A model generated the notes under the pieces. The model saw only the letters and a program-made list of their open reading frames with translations, made no database searches and had not been told where the DNA came from. A stretch of 64,000 nt of DNA from DASZVP01 sp035546935 (GTDB lineage Bacteria > Patescibacteriota > Saccharimonadia > Saccharimonadales > UBA4665): NCBI GenBank assembly GCA_035546935.1, contig DASZVP010000002.1, positions 496,001 through 560,000 on the forward strand, read 5' to 3'. Below, piece after piece: positions 32,296 through 40,787 of the stretch (position 1 is the stretch's first letter; each line of letters begins with the position of its first letter). Made by a program: the position numbers and the translations under genes.

Positions 32296-32988
32296 TTAGC
32301 TCAGTTTAACCTGTAAATCGGCGATGTATTCGTCGTTCAGGAGGTGCATCAGCTGGTCAAGGTGGAGACGGTAGCGGCTGTGCTTATCATAATCAATGAC
32401 TTTAGCTCGCTTCAGCTTATTAAGCTCGGTGGCGGCAGTTTCGCGAGTCAGGCCGGTCAAGTTAGCAAAGTCCTGGTGGGTCAGGTCTAAATCGATTTCA
32501 ATTTCTTTGGCGCCGACCTCGTGCCCATGGCTTAGGGCCAAGTAGTGCAGGGTATAGAGCAATTTGTCGCTAGCACGCGAGTGCTGCAAGGCATTTAAGC
32601 GCATGGAGTTGCCCAAATGATCAACTATCAGTTTTTCCAGCTCGCGGTAAAGCAATACTGGCTGGCTTTTAACAAAATTAGCCAGTTCTTCGCGGCTTAT
32701 TAGGTAAAGCTCAACTTCAGGCGTAAAGGCTTCATAGTAGTAAATGGCGCTGGGAATTTTGCCATAAACCCACGCTCTTGGGAAGTTGGCGCCGCTGGTA
32801 TAGAAAGCGACTGGCTTCTCGTCGCCACCAATGCTCAAGTTATAGGCCTTAACGGTGCCTTTTTTAACCACAAAAGCCTGGCGCGGCTCCTCGCCCTGGA
32901 AAATAATAATTTCACCCTTCTTATAGGTCCGTACCGGGTGGTCGTCCAGGAACTGTTGAAAGACTGAGTTAGGGCTGTTACCGGGCAT
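32296..32988 (-). CDS. Crp/Fnr family transcription regulator
   Basis: 230 residues. N-terminal cyclic-nucleotide-binding-like beta barrel (residues 20-115: GEIIIFQGEEPRQAFVVKKG, with the PRAWVYG region where a phosphate-binding cassette would be), a long dimer helix, and a C-terminal winged helix with recognition helix in FANLTGLTRETAATELNKL. The Arg-Glu of the CRP recognition helix is kept but CRP Arg185 is replaced. There is no FNR cysteine cluster. The cAMP-binding Arg-Ser pair is not obvious, so the effector is unknown. TATACT ends 6 bases before ATG (leaderless). Two CRP-like sites occur in the window. Confidence 0.88.
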   Translation of the reverse strand: MPGNSPNSVFQQFLDDHPVRTYKKGEIIIFQGEEPRQAFVVKKGTVKAYNLSIGGDEKPVAFYTSGANFPRAWVYGKIPSAIYYYEAFTPEVELYLISREELANFVKSQPVLLYRELEKLIVDHLGNSMRLNALQHSRASDKLLYTLHYLALSHGHEVGAKEIEIDLDLTHQDFANLTGLTRETAATELNKLKRAKVIDYDKHSRYRLHLDQLMHLLNDEYIADLQVKLS

Positions 32989-33022
32989 GCCTATAGTATA
33001 ACACCTACGGGTCTTGCGATTT

Positions 33023-34591
33023 TTAATTTGCGGTGTTATTGCTAGTGCTTTTCTGAACTTGGTCTCTGCCCACTAATATTATGAAGTCAGCCGACGGATA
33101 GCCATATTTGTACGGGTTGGTGGTCGTGAAGTGGTCACCAAAAATACGCTTCAAAATGCCTCGGGTTGCCGGTAGGCTGCCTCCGGAGGCGTCAATTATG
33201 GTGGTATTAGCTTGCAGTTTATCCGCGTCAGCCACGACTGCGACGTAAAGATTTTTCCGCTGCAATACAAATTTCTCATGCGAGGCTAGGCCATTGGTGT
33301 CAGTGGCGTTCAAAACGACAATGCTGGCATTTTCGCGCACTAACGGGTCATCAGACGTCTGCTGGTTAATAAACGCTTGGATGTCATCATAGTTATCAAG
33401 ACCGGCAGCCGGCGCCAAGGCTGATTCGCCATCTGGTGCTGCGTAGCTCATCAGCAAGTTTTTGCCATTAGCGTCATTTAAGCTCAGCGATTGAATGCGA
33501 TTGGACGGTACATTCTTAACCAAATCGTACAAGCGGTGAACTTCGCTGGTCTGAAAGTCAGTTTTTACATTGTTACCGATAGCATCCGCCAGCGAACCCA
33601 ATTTAGTCGGATTGGCCAAGACACCAGTGGAAAATATCTTGTTTTTTAAAGCCACTAACATTAAGCGCTGGTTTTGAGTGCGCTCAAAGTCGCTGCCGGC
33701 AAAGCCGTAAGCCCTGTAGTCATCACCTCGGGCCCTAGCTAGGTCAAGTGCCTGTTCGCCATCTAGGGTGTGTTCGCCGTTGCTTAGCTTAACCAGCGGT
33801 CCATGAGTAACATAGTCAATACTGGGATCATACAGGCCCCGCGGGTCGCTGCTTTGAATATTAACCTTGATTCCGCCGACTGCATCAACGGCCTGTTTAA
33901 GTGCAGCGTAGTTAACCAAGGCGTAGTAGTCAATATTAATGCCAAAATCTTGCTCAATTATCTGCTCTAGTTGGCCCATGCCGCCACTTGGGTAGCCATT
34001 TTCGTTAAAATCATTGGCCTGGCCAGCCACATAGGCAGCGTTAATTTTCTGAGAGCCATAACCCGGTATGGTCACCCAAAGATCGCGAGGTATACTCAGC
34101 ATAAAACCTGAGTTATTTTTTGTATCAATACTGACGAGCATGATTGAATCAGTCAGATTACCGCCGTCGTGGCCAGGATCGTCCGCAGAGTTTCCAGCCA
34201 GCAAGATATTCACCCTGCCGGTATCTTCACCTTTCAGATGGGTGGTGTGCAGCAGACCAAAAATGCTGCCGCCAAAAACTTTGTGGGTGTTATACAAGAA
34301 CTTTGCGCCCACCCAAGCTCCAGCCAGCAAAATGATAACCAGCAGGGTAATCAAAATTCGCTTCCACGGTATGCGACGCCACCAACCTCGTTTCACAACT
34401 GTGCCGGCTTTTTGTGGCAAGTGCTGATTGCTACTTAAGGCGTCGTAGTTGTAGCTGCGCAGGGTCAGCCCAACTGACGGAAACGCGGCAGCGGCCTTTG
34501 CTTGAGCCTTAGGAACAGACTTAATCTTGGCCGAAGGTTTCAGGCCGCTGCCTCTTGGGGCACCGAAATCGTTTATAAATTGCTGGGCCAT
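33023..34591 (-). CDS. LytR-CpsA-Psr (LCP) family protein with LytR_C domain
   Basis: 522 residues. Cytoplasmic N terminus of about 75 residues, one transmembrane helix (about 76-96), then the extracellular LCP catalytic domain: NILLAGNSADDPGHDGGNLTDSI, an SIPRDLWVTIPGYG motif, and DLARARGDDYRAYGF with the pyrophosphate-binding Arg residues. A LytR_C domain follows (about 420-505). LCP enzymes attach undecaprenyl-linked glycopolymers to peptidoglycan. It fits with the glycosyltransferases around it. Confidence 0.9.
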   Translation of the reverse strand: MAQQFINDFGAPRGSGLKPSAKIKSVPKAQAKAAAAFPSVGLTLRSYNYDALSSNQHLPQKAGTVVKRGWWRRIPWKRILITLLVIILLAGAWVGAKFLYNTHKVFGGSIFGLLHTTHLKGEDTGRVNILLAGNSADDPGHDGGNLTDSIMLVSIDTKNNSGFMLSIPRDLWVTIPGYGSQKINAAYVAGQANDFNENGYPSGGMGQLEQIIEQDFGINIDYYALVNYAALKQAVDAVGGIKVNIQSSDPRGLYDPSIDYVTHGPLVKLSNGEHTLDGEQALDLARARGDDYRAYGFAGSDFERTQNQRLMLVALKNKIFSTGVLANPTKLGSLADAIGNNVKTDFQTSEVHRLYDLVKNVPSNRIQSLSLNDANGKNLLMSYAAPDGESALAPAAGLDNYDDIQAFINQQTSDDPLVRENASIVVLNATDTNGLASHEKFVLQRKNLYVAVVADADKLQANTTIIDASGGSLPATRGILKRIFGDHFTTTNPYKYGYPSADFIILVGRDQVQKSTSNNTAN

Positions 34592-34724
34592 ATGGTTGCC
34601 ATCATTATACGGTTTTAAGCCGTTTGACGCGAACTTTTCAGCCGGTCTCTAAGCTTATCCTCAGTACCCCAAGCCAGACTGGTAATTACGACCTCTGTCG
34701 GATATAATGTCAAGAACGATAGTT

Positions 34725-35669
34725 ATGAAAGTTGTTGTTCAAATTCCTTGCTTAAACGAGGCCAAGACCCTGCCGCTGGTCTTGAAATCGATACCCAAAA
34801 CAATTCCTGGCGTCAGCGAGGTTATTATTCTTATTGTCGATGACGGCTCAACTGACGACACCGTGGCTGTCGCGAAAAAGCTGGGTGTAAAACATTTTGT
34901 GCACCACAACCGCAATCAAGGTCTCGGCCGGGCATTTCATGACGGCATCTTAAAGGCTTTAGAGCTTGGCGCCGACATTGTGGTGAATACCGATGGCGAC
35001 AATCAGTATCCCCAGAAACGTATTGGTGATTTGGTGAAACCAATTTTACAAGGTGAAGCAGACATTGTGATTGGCGACCGCCAAACCCACAAAATCGAGC
35101 ATTTCTCGCCTATGAAAAAACTGCTCCAGCGCATTGGCAGTGGCGTAGTTAACATTGCCGCCGGCACCAAGCTGCCGGATGCTGTCAGCGGTTTTCGTGC
35201 CTACAGCCGCGAATCACTGCTGCGCCTGAATACTATCACTCGATTTAGCTACTGTACTGAAACAATCATTCAGGCCGGCGTGAAAGGTTTGCACATTGTC
35301 AGCATACCCATCGACACCAACCCGCCAACCCGTCCATCGCGTCTTTTTAAGTCGCATTGGCAACATGTGCGCAAGTCGGCCATCACGATTATTCGCGCCT
35401 ACATTATGTACAAACCGTACATGGTTTTTGGCACTTTAGGTCTGTTCTTATTCGTAGTTGGCCTCGTGCCATTCGCACGTTTTATAATTTTCAGCCTTCA
35501 GGACGGCACCACCCGGGGACATCTGCAATCCCTCCTGATTGGCTCAACACTTATGACGGCAGCTTTTCTCTGTCTGGTGCTTAATATTGTTGCAGATTTG
35601 ATCCGCATCAACCGCGTTTTAATTGAACAGAACCTCGAGCAAACCAAGCGCCAACGCTTTAGCCGTTAG
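34725..35669 (+). CDS. GT2 family glycosyltransferase, dolichol-phosphate-mannose synthase-like
   Basis: 314 residues from ATG 34725 (MKVVVQIPCLNEAKTL); the -10 box TATAAT (34703-34708) overlaps the upstream in-frame ATG 34707, ruling that out. GT-A core with IVDDGSTDDT and the DXD-like NTDGDNQYP, RQTHKIEHFSPMKK, and DAVSGFRAYSRES typical of DPM1-like polyprenyl-phosphate sugar synthases. Two C-terminal transmembrane helices anchor it. Likely makes polyprenyl-phosphate sugar for membrane glycosyltransferases such as its convergent neighbour. Confidence 0.88.
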   Translation: MKVVVQIPCLNEAKTLPLVLKSIPKTIPGVSEVIILIVDDGSTDDTVAVAKKLGVKHFVHHNRNQGLGRAFHDGILKALELGADIVVNTDGDNQYPQKRIGDLVKPILQGEADIVIGDRQTHKIEHFSPMKKLLQRIGSGVVNIAAGTKLPDAVSGFRAYSRESLLRLNTITRFSYCTETIIQAGVKGLHIVSIPIDTNPPTRPSRLFKSHWQHVRKSAITIIRAYIMYKPYMVFGTLGLFLFVVGLVPFARFIIFSLQDGTTRGHLQSLLIGSTLMTAAFLCLVLNIVADLIRINRVLIEQNLEQTKRQRFSR

Positions 35670-37192
35670 TAGAACAGGAAAAAAGGATCATTAACGCCGG
35701 GCGTGACCGGCCAGAGCACATGCTGCACGGCGTGGTTGGCATGCAGCACGTTCGAATTAGGCCAGTACCAGGCATCGTTACTGCGTAATATATACGTCAA
35801 AGCGCCACCTCCCCAAAGCAAAGCCAGCACGGCTATGCAGGCAAGTATCGCCTGGATTTGTTTACGGCCTGCCAGTAAGCGCTGCCAGGCCAGCGCAGCC
35901 AAAAGCAGCATTGGCAAAATAATGGGCAGGAGGTAGCGGCCGTTAATAGCGACCGGATGACCGGTGCGACAGAAAGCTTGATACTCTTGAAACCATAGAG
36001 CTGCAACATAAAAGGCGGCCGCTAGTGTCGCTAAGCTAAGCATTGGCGAGTGTTGATTCTTAAGAACAGAGCGGCCATAGCGCATCATCAACAGCAAGGA
36101 TAGTCCGCCAAAGATAATACCTGCCATGCCCGGCAACCACAATGGGCCCCGTGTTTCAAAGCCGGTAGTCGGACCATCAACAGCAAAAAACAATCGCAGC
36201 CACATGCCGTAGAACCAATCGCCAGTAAAAATTAGAGGGTTGTGCGTGGAGTGCGGGGAATTCGCTGCGTAAAGGTGGTCGCGGTTCCAAGGACCATACT
36301 GGCTGCAGGCTTTAGCGTCTAAAACTTGAGCGCACCCAGGCACCGGTGTATGATAGCGCGCCAGGTTTATCGCATAGCGCTCTGCGAAAAGGCCGGCCGC
36401 TACAATCAGTATCACTAACAGGCCAATCCGGCTGGCAAGACTCAACTGCCGATAGCCATGTTTGGCAGCCTGTATCAACTTCGGCCATTTCTTATATGAG
36501 AGGCGCAGCTGCCAGATAACAAACAATATAATTGCCAGGAAAATCGGTAAAAAGGCATATTTAACTACGCTGGTCAGCATCCCGACGCTGAGTAGACCGA
36601 CCAGCCGGCCCACAGGCAATTTGCCTGACTCGCGAACGGTACGCACCAGCCGCAAGCAAAGCAACATATTTATGGCCGCCAGTGGCAAGAGCAAGTTGTC
36701 GTAATTAATTTGAGCCGCCAACAGTGGCACGATCGGTATCAGCACCAATGCCAAGAAGCACAAATTGACCAGTGCCTGGCTGGCTCGGGCCTGAGCCAGC
36801 AAACGCCTAAACAACAATAATCCGCTCACAAACAGGGCAATGTTTAGGAATCTCAAAATAATGACCTGGGCAGTTAAATTGTGGGTAAATAGATTAATCA
36901 GGCGGTATGGAAAGCTCATCAGCCACTGGTATAAATACGAAGGGTCCCGCGTGATTTCGCCATAAACATTGGCGCCAGCCGGCTGATGATCCCAAAACGG
37001 CGAAATATGCTGAGCGTAAAGTTTGATGATCCCCAGGTGAAAATCTTCGTCAAAAGCCATTGGGAAGCGGCCGGTGAGAGCTATCCAAACAGCCTGGACA
37101 ACCAAAATGCCAACGATTATCTTAAAGGCACGTGACGTGCCCAGAACCGCGACCACCCGCTGGTACCGACCAACTTTAGCTTTAGTTTTCAT
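35666..37192 (-). CDS. Multi-pass membrane glycosyltransferase-like protein (DUF2142/PMT style)
   Basis: 508 residues with about eleven hydrophobic helices. The first external loop has FPMAFDEDFHLGIIKLYAQ, with the acidic Asp-Glu pair expected of GT-C transferases, followed by a loop rich in His/Pro. A cysteine pair occurs in the large loop near PGCAQVLDAKACSQYG. It uses a polyprenyl-phosphate sugar donor if the GT-C assignment is right. It converges on the GT2 gene with a 4-base overlap, a sensible donor-synthase partner. Confidence 0.65.
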   Translation of the reverse strand: MKTKAKVGRYQRVVAVLGTSRAFKIIVGILVVQAVWIALTGRFPMAFDEDFHLGIIKLYAQHISPFWDHQPAGANVYGEITRDPSYLYQWLMSFPYRLINLFTHNLTAQVIILRFLNIALFVSGLLLFRRLLAQARASQALVNLCFLALVLIPIVPLLAAQINYDNLLLPLAAINMLLCLRLVRTVRESGKLPVGRLVGLLSVGMLTSVVKYAFLPIFLAIILFVIWQLRLSYKKWPKLIQAAKHGYRQLSLASRIGLLVILIVAAGLFAERYAINLARYHTPVPGCAQVLDAKACSQYGPWNRDHLYAANSPHSTHNPLIFTGDWFYGMWLRLFFAVDGPTTGFETRGPLWLPGMAGIIFGGLSLLLMMRYGRSVLKNQHSPMLSLATLAAAFYVAALWFQEYQAFCRTGHPVAINGRYLLPIILPMLLLAALAWQRLLAGRKQIQAILACIAVLALLWGGGALTYILRSNDAWYWPNSNVLHANHAVQHVLWPVTPGVNDPFFLFY

Positions 37193-37266
37193 AAACAGAC
37201 TTAATTAACAGTATAGCGAAAAACTGGGTAAAAGCTTAAATTTCAGCTTATTTTCATGCGGCCCGA

Positions 37267-37272
37267 TATAAT
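37267..37272 (+). promoter_or_regulatory. -10 box of the OmpR-type two-component operon, leaderless
   Basis: Perfect TATAAT ending 7 bases before ATG 37280, which excludes the in-frame ATG at 37256. Confidence 0.6.
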
Positions 37273-37279
37273 AGGGCTC

Positions 37280-37954
37280 ATGCGTATCCTAGTCATCGAG
37301 GACGAGCCCAAAATTGCTCAAGCCGTGAAACGCGGCCTGGAGCTGAAGGGCTATGCCGTTGATATGGTCCATGATGGTGATAATGGGCTATCCTATGCCC
37401 GCGATCCAGATTACGATGCCATCGTGCTTGACCGCATGCTGCCTGGCATGGATGGAGTTCAGTTATGCGAGACTATCCGCGCCGAAGGCGTTAAAACGCC
37501 TGTTTTAATGCTGACGGCCCGCGGCACAATTGGCGACCGCGTCGAGGGCCTGAACAGGGGCGCAGATGATTATCTTGTTAAACCGTTCTCTTTTGACGAG
37601 CTAACTGCCCGTGTCAAAGCGCTGCTTCGGCGACCGCCAGTGCATGTCGGCACTAATTTGCAGGTCGGCGATTTGACTCTCGATACCAATAGTTACGCTG
37701 TGGCTCGCGACGGCCTGCCGATCAAGCTGTCGCACAAGGAATTTGCCTTGTTAGAATACTTAATGCACCACGCCGGCCAGGTTGTTACGAAAGATATGAT
37801 TATCAACCACGTCTGGGACGAAAGTGCTGACATTTTGCCAAACACAATCGAAGTTTACATTGGCTATTTGCGCAACAAAATTGATCGGCCATTTAAGGAT
37901 AAGCCGCCGCTGCTGCAAACGTTGCGCGGTTTTGGCTATAAATTGGCAGCCTAG
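37280..37954 (+). CDS. OmpR/PhoB-type response regulator
   Basis: 224 residues. REC domain with acidic residues in MRILVIEDEPK, phospho-acceptor D51 in AIVLDRMLPGMDG, Thr in MLTARG and Lys in DYLVKPFSF; C-terminal winged helix with SHKEFALLEYLMHHAG and NTIEVYIGYLRNKI, ending LRGFGYKL. A normal complete DNA-binding regulator. The following kinase gene starts 2 bases after its stop, so they form a standard pair. Confidence 0.94.
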   Translation: MRILVIEDEPKIAQAVKRGLELKGYAVDMVHDGDNGLSYARDPDYDAIVLDRMLPGMDGVQLCETIRAEGVKTPVLMLTARGTIGDRVEGLNRGADDYLVKPFSFDELTARVKALLRRPPVHVGTNLQVGDLTLDTNSYAVARDGLPIKLSHKEFALLEYLMHHAGQVVTKDMIINHVWDESADILPNTIEVYIGYLRNKIDRPFKDKPPLLQTLRGFGYKLAA

Positions 37955-37956
37955 AC

Positions 37957-38961
37957 ATGTTTCGCTCCGCCACCTTTAAACTGACCATGTGGTATCTGGC
38001 CCTGGTAATGGTGATCAGCATCTCTTTCAGCGTGGTCCTGTACCGCGTCACCACTAATGAGCTGAGTCGCGGCTTGCGTCATGAAATCGTACGCATCGAC
38101 AAGCAATTTCCGATTTTCAACGACAATGAGCTGCTCCAGCCGCAAGCCGAATATCAATACGGGCAACACCGCATTTGGCTGCGTCTGGTCGGTTTTAATT
38201 TAATAGTTTTGGCTGGAGCCGGCCTAGCCAGTTATTGGCTGGCTCGCCGCACATTGGAGCCGATTGAGGCTGCCCATGAGCAGCAAAAACGTTTCACCTC
38301 CGATGTCAGCCACGAATTACGCACTCCGTTGACGGCCTTGCGCATGGAAAGTGAAGTGGCTTTGTTTAATAAGAAAGGCAGTGCCTCAGAGCTGCGCAAG
38401 ACTCTGGAAAGCAATCTGGAAGAAGTCGGTAAACTTGAAAATCTGGTTAATAATTTGTTGCGCTTAACGCGTTTAGAGGCCGAAGAGTTGCAGCAAAACT
38501 TCACCATGCTCAGCCTGGCTGCTGTCAGTAGCGAAGCTCTTGAACGTGTCGCCAAAGTCGCCAAAAGCCAGAAGATTCAACTAGTTAACGAAGCTAAAGA
38601 TACTGAGTTCTATGGAGACTACGACAGTCTCGTGCAGCTCTTAGTTATATTATTAGACAACGCCATCAAATACAGCCCCATGCACAGCATAGTCAGCTTA
38701 AGCGGTGGCGCCAAAAGTGACAGCGTGACGATCAAGGTGATTGATAAGGGCAGCGGTATTGCACCCGAGGCTTTGGAACACGTTTTCGACCGGTTTTACC
38801 GTGCCGACACTGCCCGTACCAGAACTGATGGCGGCGAAGAGGGCTACGGCCTCGGCTTAAGCATCGCCAAGATGATTGCTGACTTTCATAAAGGCGATAT
38901 TCGCCTCACCAGCCGAGTCAATCATGGCACCACCGCAACGGTTATTTTGCCGCGAAGCTAG
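37957..38961 (+). CDS. Membrane sensor histidine kinase
   Basis: 334 residues. Two transmembrane helices (about 9-30 and 76-97) flank a short external loop of about 45 residues; the HAMP region after the second helix is degenerate. HisKA with His119 in SDVSHELRTPLTAL, N box LLDNAIKYSP, G1 DKGSGI, and GYGLGLSIAKM. The small sensor loop suggests sensing of membrane state or via partner proteins rather than a soluble ligand. The C terminus overlaps the convergent ctaB gene by 20 bases. Confidence 0.92.
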   Translation: MFRSATFKLTMWYLALVMVISISFSVVLYRVTTNELSRGLRHEIVRIDKQFPIFNDNELLQPQAEYQYGQHRIWLRLVGFNLIVLAGAGLASYWLARRTLEPIEAAHEQQKRFTSDVSHELRTPLTALRMESEVALFNKKGSASELRKTLESNLEEVGKLENLVNNLLRLTRLEAEELQQNFTMLSLAAVSSEALERVAKVAKSQKIQLVNEAKDTEFYGDYDSLVQLLVILLDNAIKYSPMHSIVSLSGGAKSDSVTIKVIDKGSGIAPEALEHVFDRFYRADTARTRTDGGEEGYGLGLSIAKMIADFHKGDIRLTSRVNHGTTATVILPRS

Positions 38962-39811
38962 GGAATATACCGCCCAGGGCGATAGCCAAAGACAGCCCCA
39001 AAACTACAACCAGAGATACACCAAACACCCGTTTGCCCCATATAACAGCTGCGGTATTGGAGTAGCCTGAAAAAACCGTTTTCAGCCAATATAGGCTCAA
39101 TAGCACCAGGATGGCCGTCGGCACAAGATCAATATAGGGAGCCAACAAGCCCACGCTAACGCAATACAGCAGGATAAAGCCTTGGACTTGCCGGTGAGTG
39201 CTATCCTGACCGTAAACTACAGACCAAACCGGCAGGCCGGCAGCTTTGTAGTCGTCGCGTCTATAGATGGCAATAGCGTAAAAATGGACCATTTGCCAGC
39301 AAAACATAACTAGAAACAGCAGCCAAGCTACTTTATCTATATGTCCAGTGACCGCACAGTAACCAGCGACTAACGACAACGAGCCGCAAATAGTGCCTAT
39401 CATTGTACTCCAAGGGGTGTGGCGCTTGCTCCAGCCGTATAAGACAACATAGTCAATGTAGGCAATAGCACCCAAAAGAACGACCAACCAGTTCACCCAG
39501 ATTATTAATAGCGCGAAGCCGATCACGCCCAAAATTAGAGCGTAAATCAGAGCCGCTTGAGGTTTGATTCTATCTGTTACCAACGCCCGTTTCTTGGTTC
39601 GGCTCATTCGGGCGTCGAGGCCTCGATCAGTGTAATTGTTTACTACTGAGGCCGAGGCAATCACCAGGCCAATGCCGCCCAAAAGGCCGGCAAAAAGACT
39701 CCAATCGAAGATCCATTGGCTAGCCAGCAAAAAACCTGCCACAGCAGTAATCCAGTTTGTAAATGTTCTTTCGGGCTTGGCTAAGTGGTAGTAATCAGCG
39801 ACGCTGGCCAT
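38942..39811 (-). CDS. ctaB: Protohaem IX farnesyltransferase (haem O synthase)
   Basis: Converts haem B to haem O for the bo3 oxidase. 289 residues from ATG 39811 (MASVADYYHLAKPERT), overlapping the cyoD stop; the longer frame is read-through of cyoD. UbiA-family membrane enzyme with the prenyl-diphosphate motif NNYTDRGLDARMSRTKKRA and the second Asp-rich motif around YRRDDYKAAGLPVW. Last gene of the cyo operon, the usual position of cyoE. No haem B biosynthesis genes are seen in the window. Confidence 0.92.
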   Translation of the reverse strand: MASVADYYHLAKPERTFTNWITAVAGFLLASQWIFDWSLFAGLLGGIGLVIASASVVNNYTDRGLDARMSRTKKRALVTDRIKPQAALIYALILGVIGFALLIIWVNWLVVLLGAIAYIDYVVLYGWSKRHTPWSTMIGTICGSLSLVAGYCAVTGHIDKVAWLLFLVMFCWQMVHFYAIAIYRRDDYKAAGLPVWSVVYGQDSTHRQVQGFILLYCVSVGLLAPYIDLVPTAILVLLSLYWLKTVFSGYSNTAAVIWGKRVFGVSLVVVLGLSLAIALGGIFPSFAAK

Positions 39812-40191
39812 TAAATACCGCCGTCCTGGACATTGAGATAGTGCTGAAGTTGCTGCGGCGTCATTCGGTAGTTTAGGTTGTACATTATCCAAATCGAGCC
39901 AAGCACAAGGATGAGCAACACAGTAATCATGATAGCCAACAGAAAGAGCTTCCAGCGCGGCCTGGTTTCCTGACCGAGGTGCAGAAAGAAATAAATCTGG
40001 ACGAAGAACTGAACAACCGCCAGTACCAACAGCCCGATTATCATCTGTACGCGGCGGAACTGCTGGCTGACCACGGCTTCGTACGCCAACATCGTACAGA
40101 CAATCGACAGAACAAAACCCGTGACATAGCGTCCTAGTGCGATGGCGTGCGGTGTATGCTCAGAATAGACGACATCTTTTTGAGGACTCAT
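39811..40191 (-). CDS. cyoD: Cytochrome o ubiquinol oxidase subunit IV
   Basis: 126 residues from ATG 40191 (MSPQKDVVYSEHTP), overlapping the end of cyoC. Three transmembrane helices: GRYVTGFVLSIVCTMLAYEA, then a Val/Leu/Phe-rich helix ending FFLHLGQE, then a C-terminal one. The HLGQE motif after helix 2 is characteristic of this subunit. It assists assembly of the CuB centre. Lies between cyoC and ctaB with overlapping start and stop codons. Confidence 0.9.
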   Translation of the reverse strand: MSPQKDVVYSEHTPHAIALGRYVTGFVLSIVCTMLAYEAVVSQQFRRVQMIIGLLVLAVVQFFVQIYFFLHLGQETRPRWKLFLLAIMITVLLILVLGSIWIMYNLNYRMTPQQLQHYLNVQDGGI

Positions 40192-40787
40192 GGTGCGGCA
40201 ACTCCTAACAGATAGACAATTGTGAAGATAAAGATCCAGACTATATCGAGGAAGTGCCAGAACAGGCTTAGCATTTGCAGACGCCGCTGGGTATGGCGGC
40301 CCAGCCCGGCACGCCAGATCTTGATCATCATGGCCGCCATCCAAGTCAGGCCAACACTAATGTGCGCGCCGTGCGTGCCGACCAGCGTGAAGAAGGCGCT
40401 CAGGAAACCGCTGCGGCGCCAGCTATTGCCGGTCTCGACCAGATGATGGAACTCTGTCAACTCGATGACCAAAAAGGCGGCACCAAGCGCAAAAGTCACC
40501 AGCAGCCAGGCAATAGTCTGGCGCCGGTTGCGCTGGCGGGCCGCCAGCATCGCCAGTCCACAGGTGAAACTGCTGGTGAGCAGGCAGAGCGTTTCGATCA
40601 ATACATTGTGCAGGTCAAATAGTGAGCGGCCGTCCGGGCCCCCAAAAGTATTGCGATGCAGCACAGCATAGGTAGCAAACAGGCTGGCAAACAGGATGCA
40701 GTCGGTCATGATGTAGGCCCAGAAACCAAACAATGACTTCTCGTCAGCTTCGCGGCGTTCTTGAGCTCTGACAGCGGACTCACTCAT
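40188..40787 (-). CDS. cyoC: Cytochrome o ubiquinol oxidase subunit III
   Basis: 199 residues from ATG 40787 (MSESAVRAQERREADEK), in an ATGA overlap with the cyoB stop. Five transmembrane helices; FGFWAYIMTDCILFASLFATY is the typical first helix and LVGTHGAHISVGLTWM carries the conserved His-Gly-x-His region of haem-copper oxidase subunit III. The subunit stabilises the core and supplies proton uptake. No notable deviations. Confidence 0.92.
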   Translation of the reverse strand: MSESAVRAQERREADEKSLFGFWAYIMTDCILFASLFATYAVLHRNTFGGPDGRSLFDLHNVLIETLCLLTSSFTCGLAMLAARQRNRRQTIAWLLVTFALGAAFLVIELTEFHHLVETGNSWRRSGFLSAFFTLVGTHGAHISVGLTWMAAMMIKIWRAGLGRHTQRRLQMLSLFWHFLDIVWIFIFTIVYLLGVAAP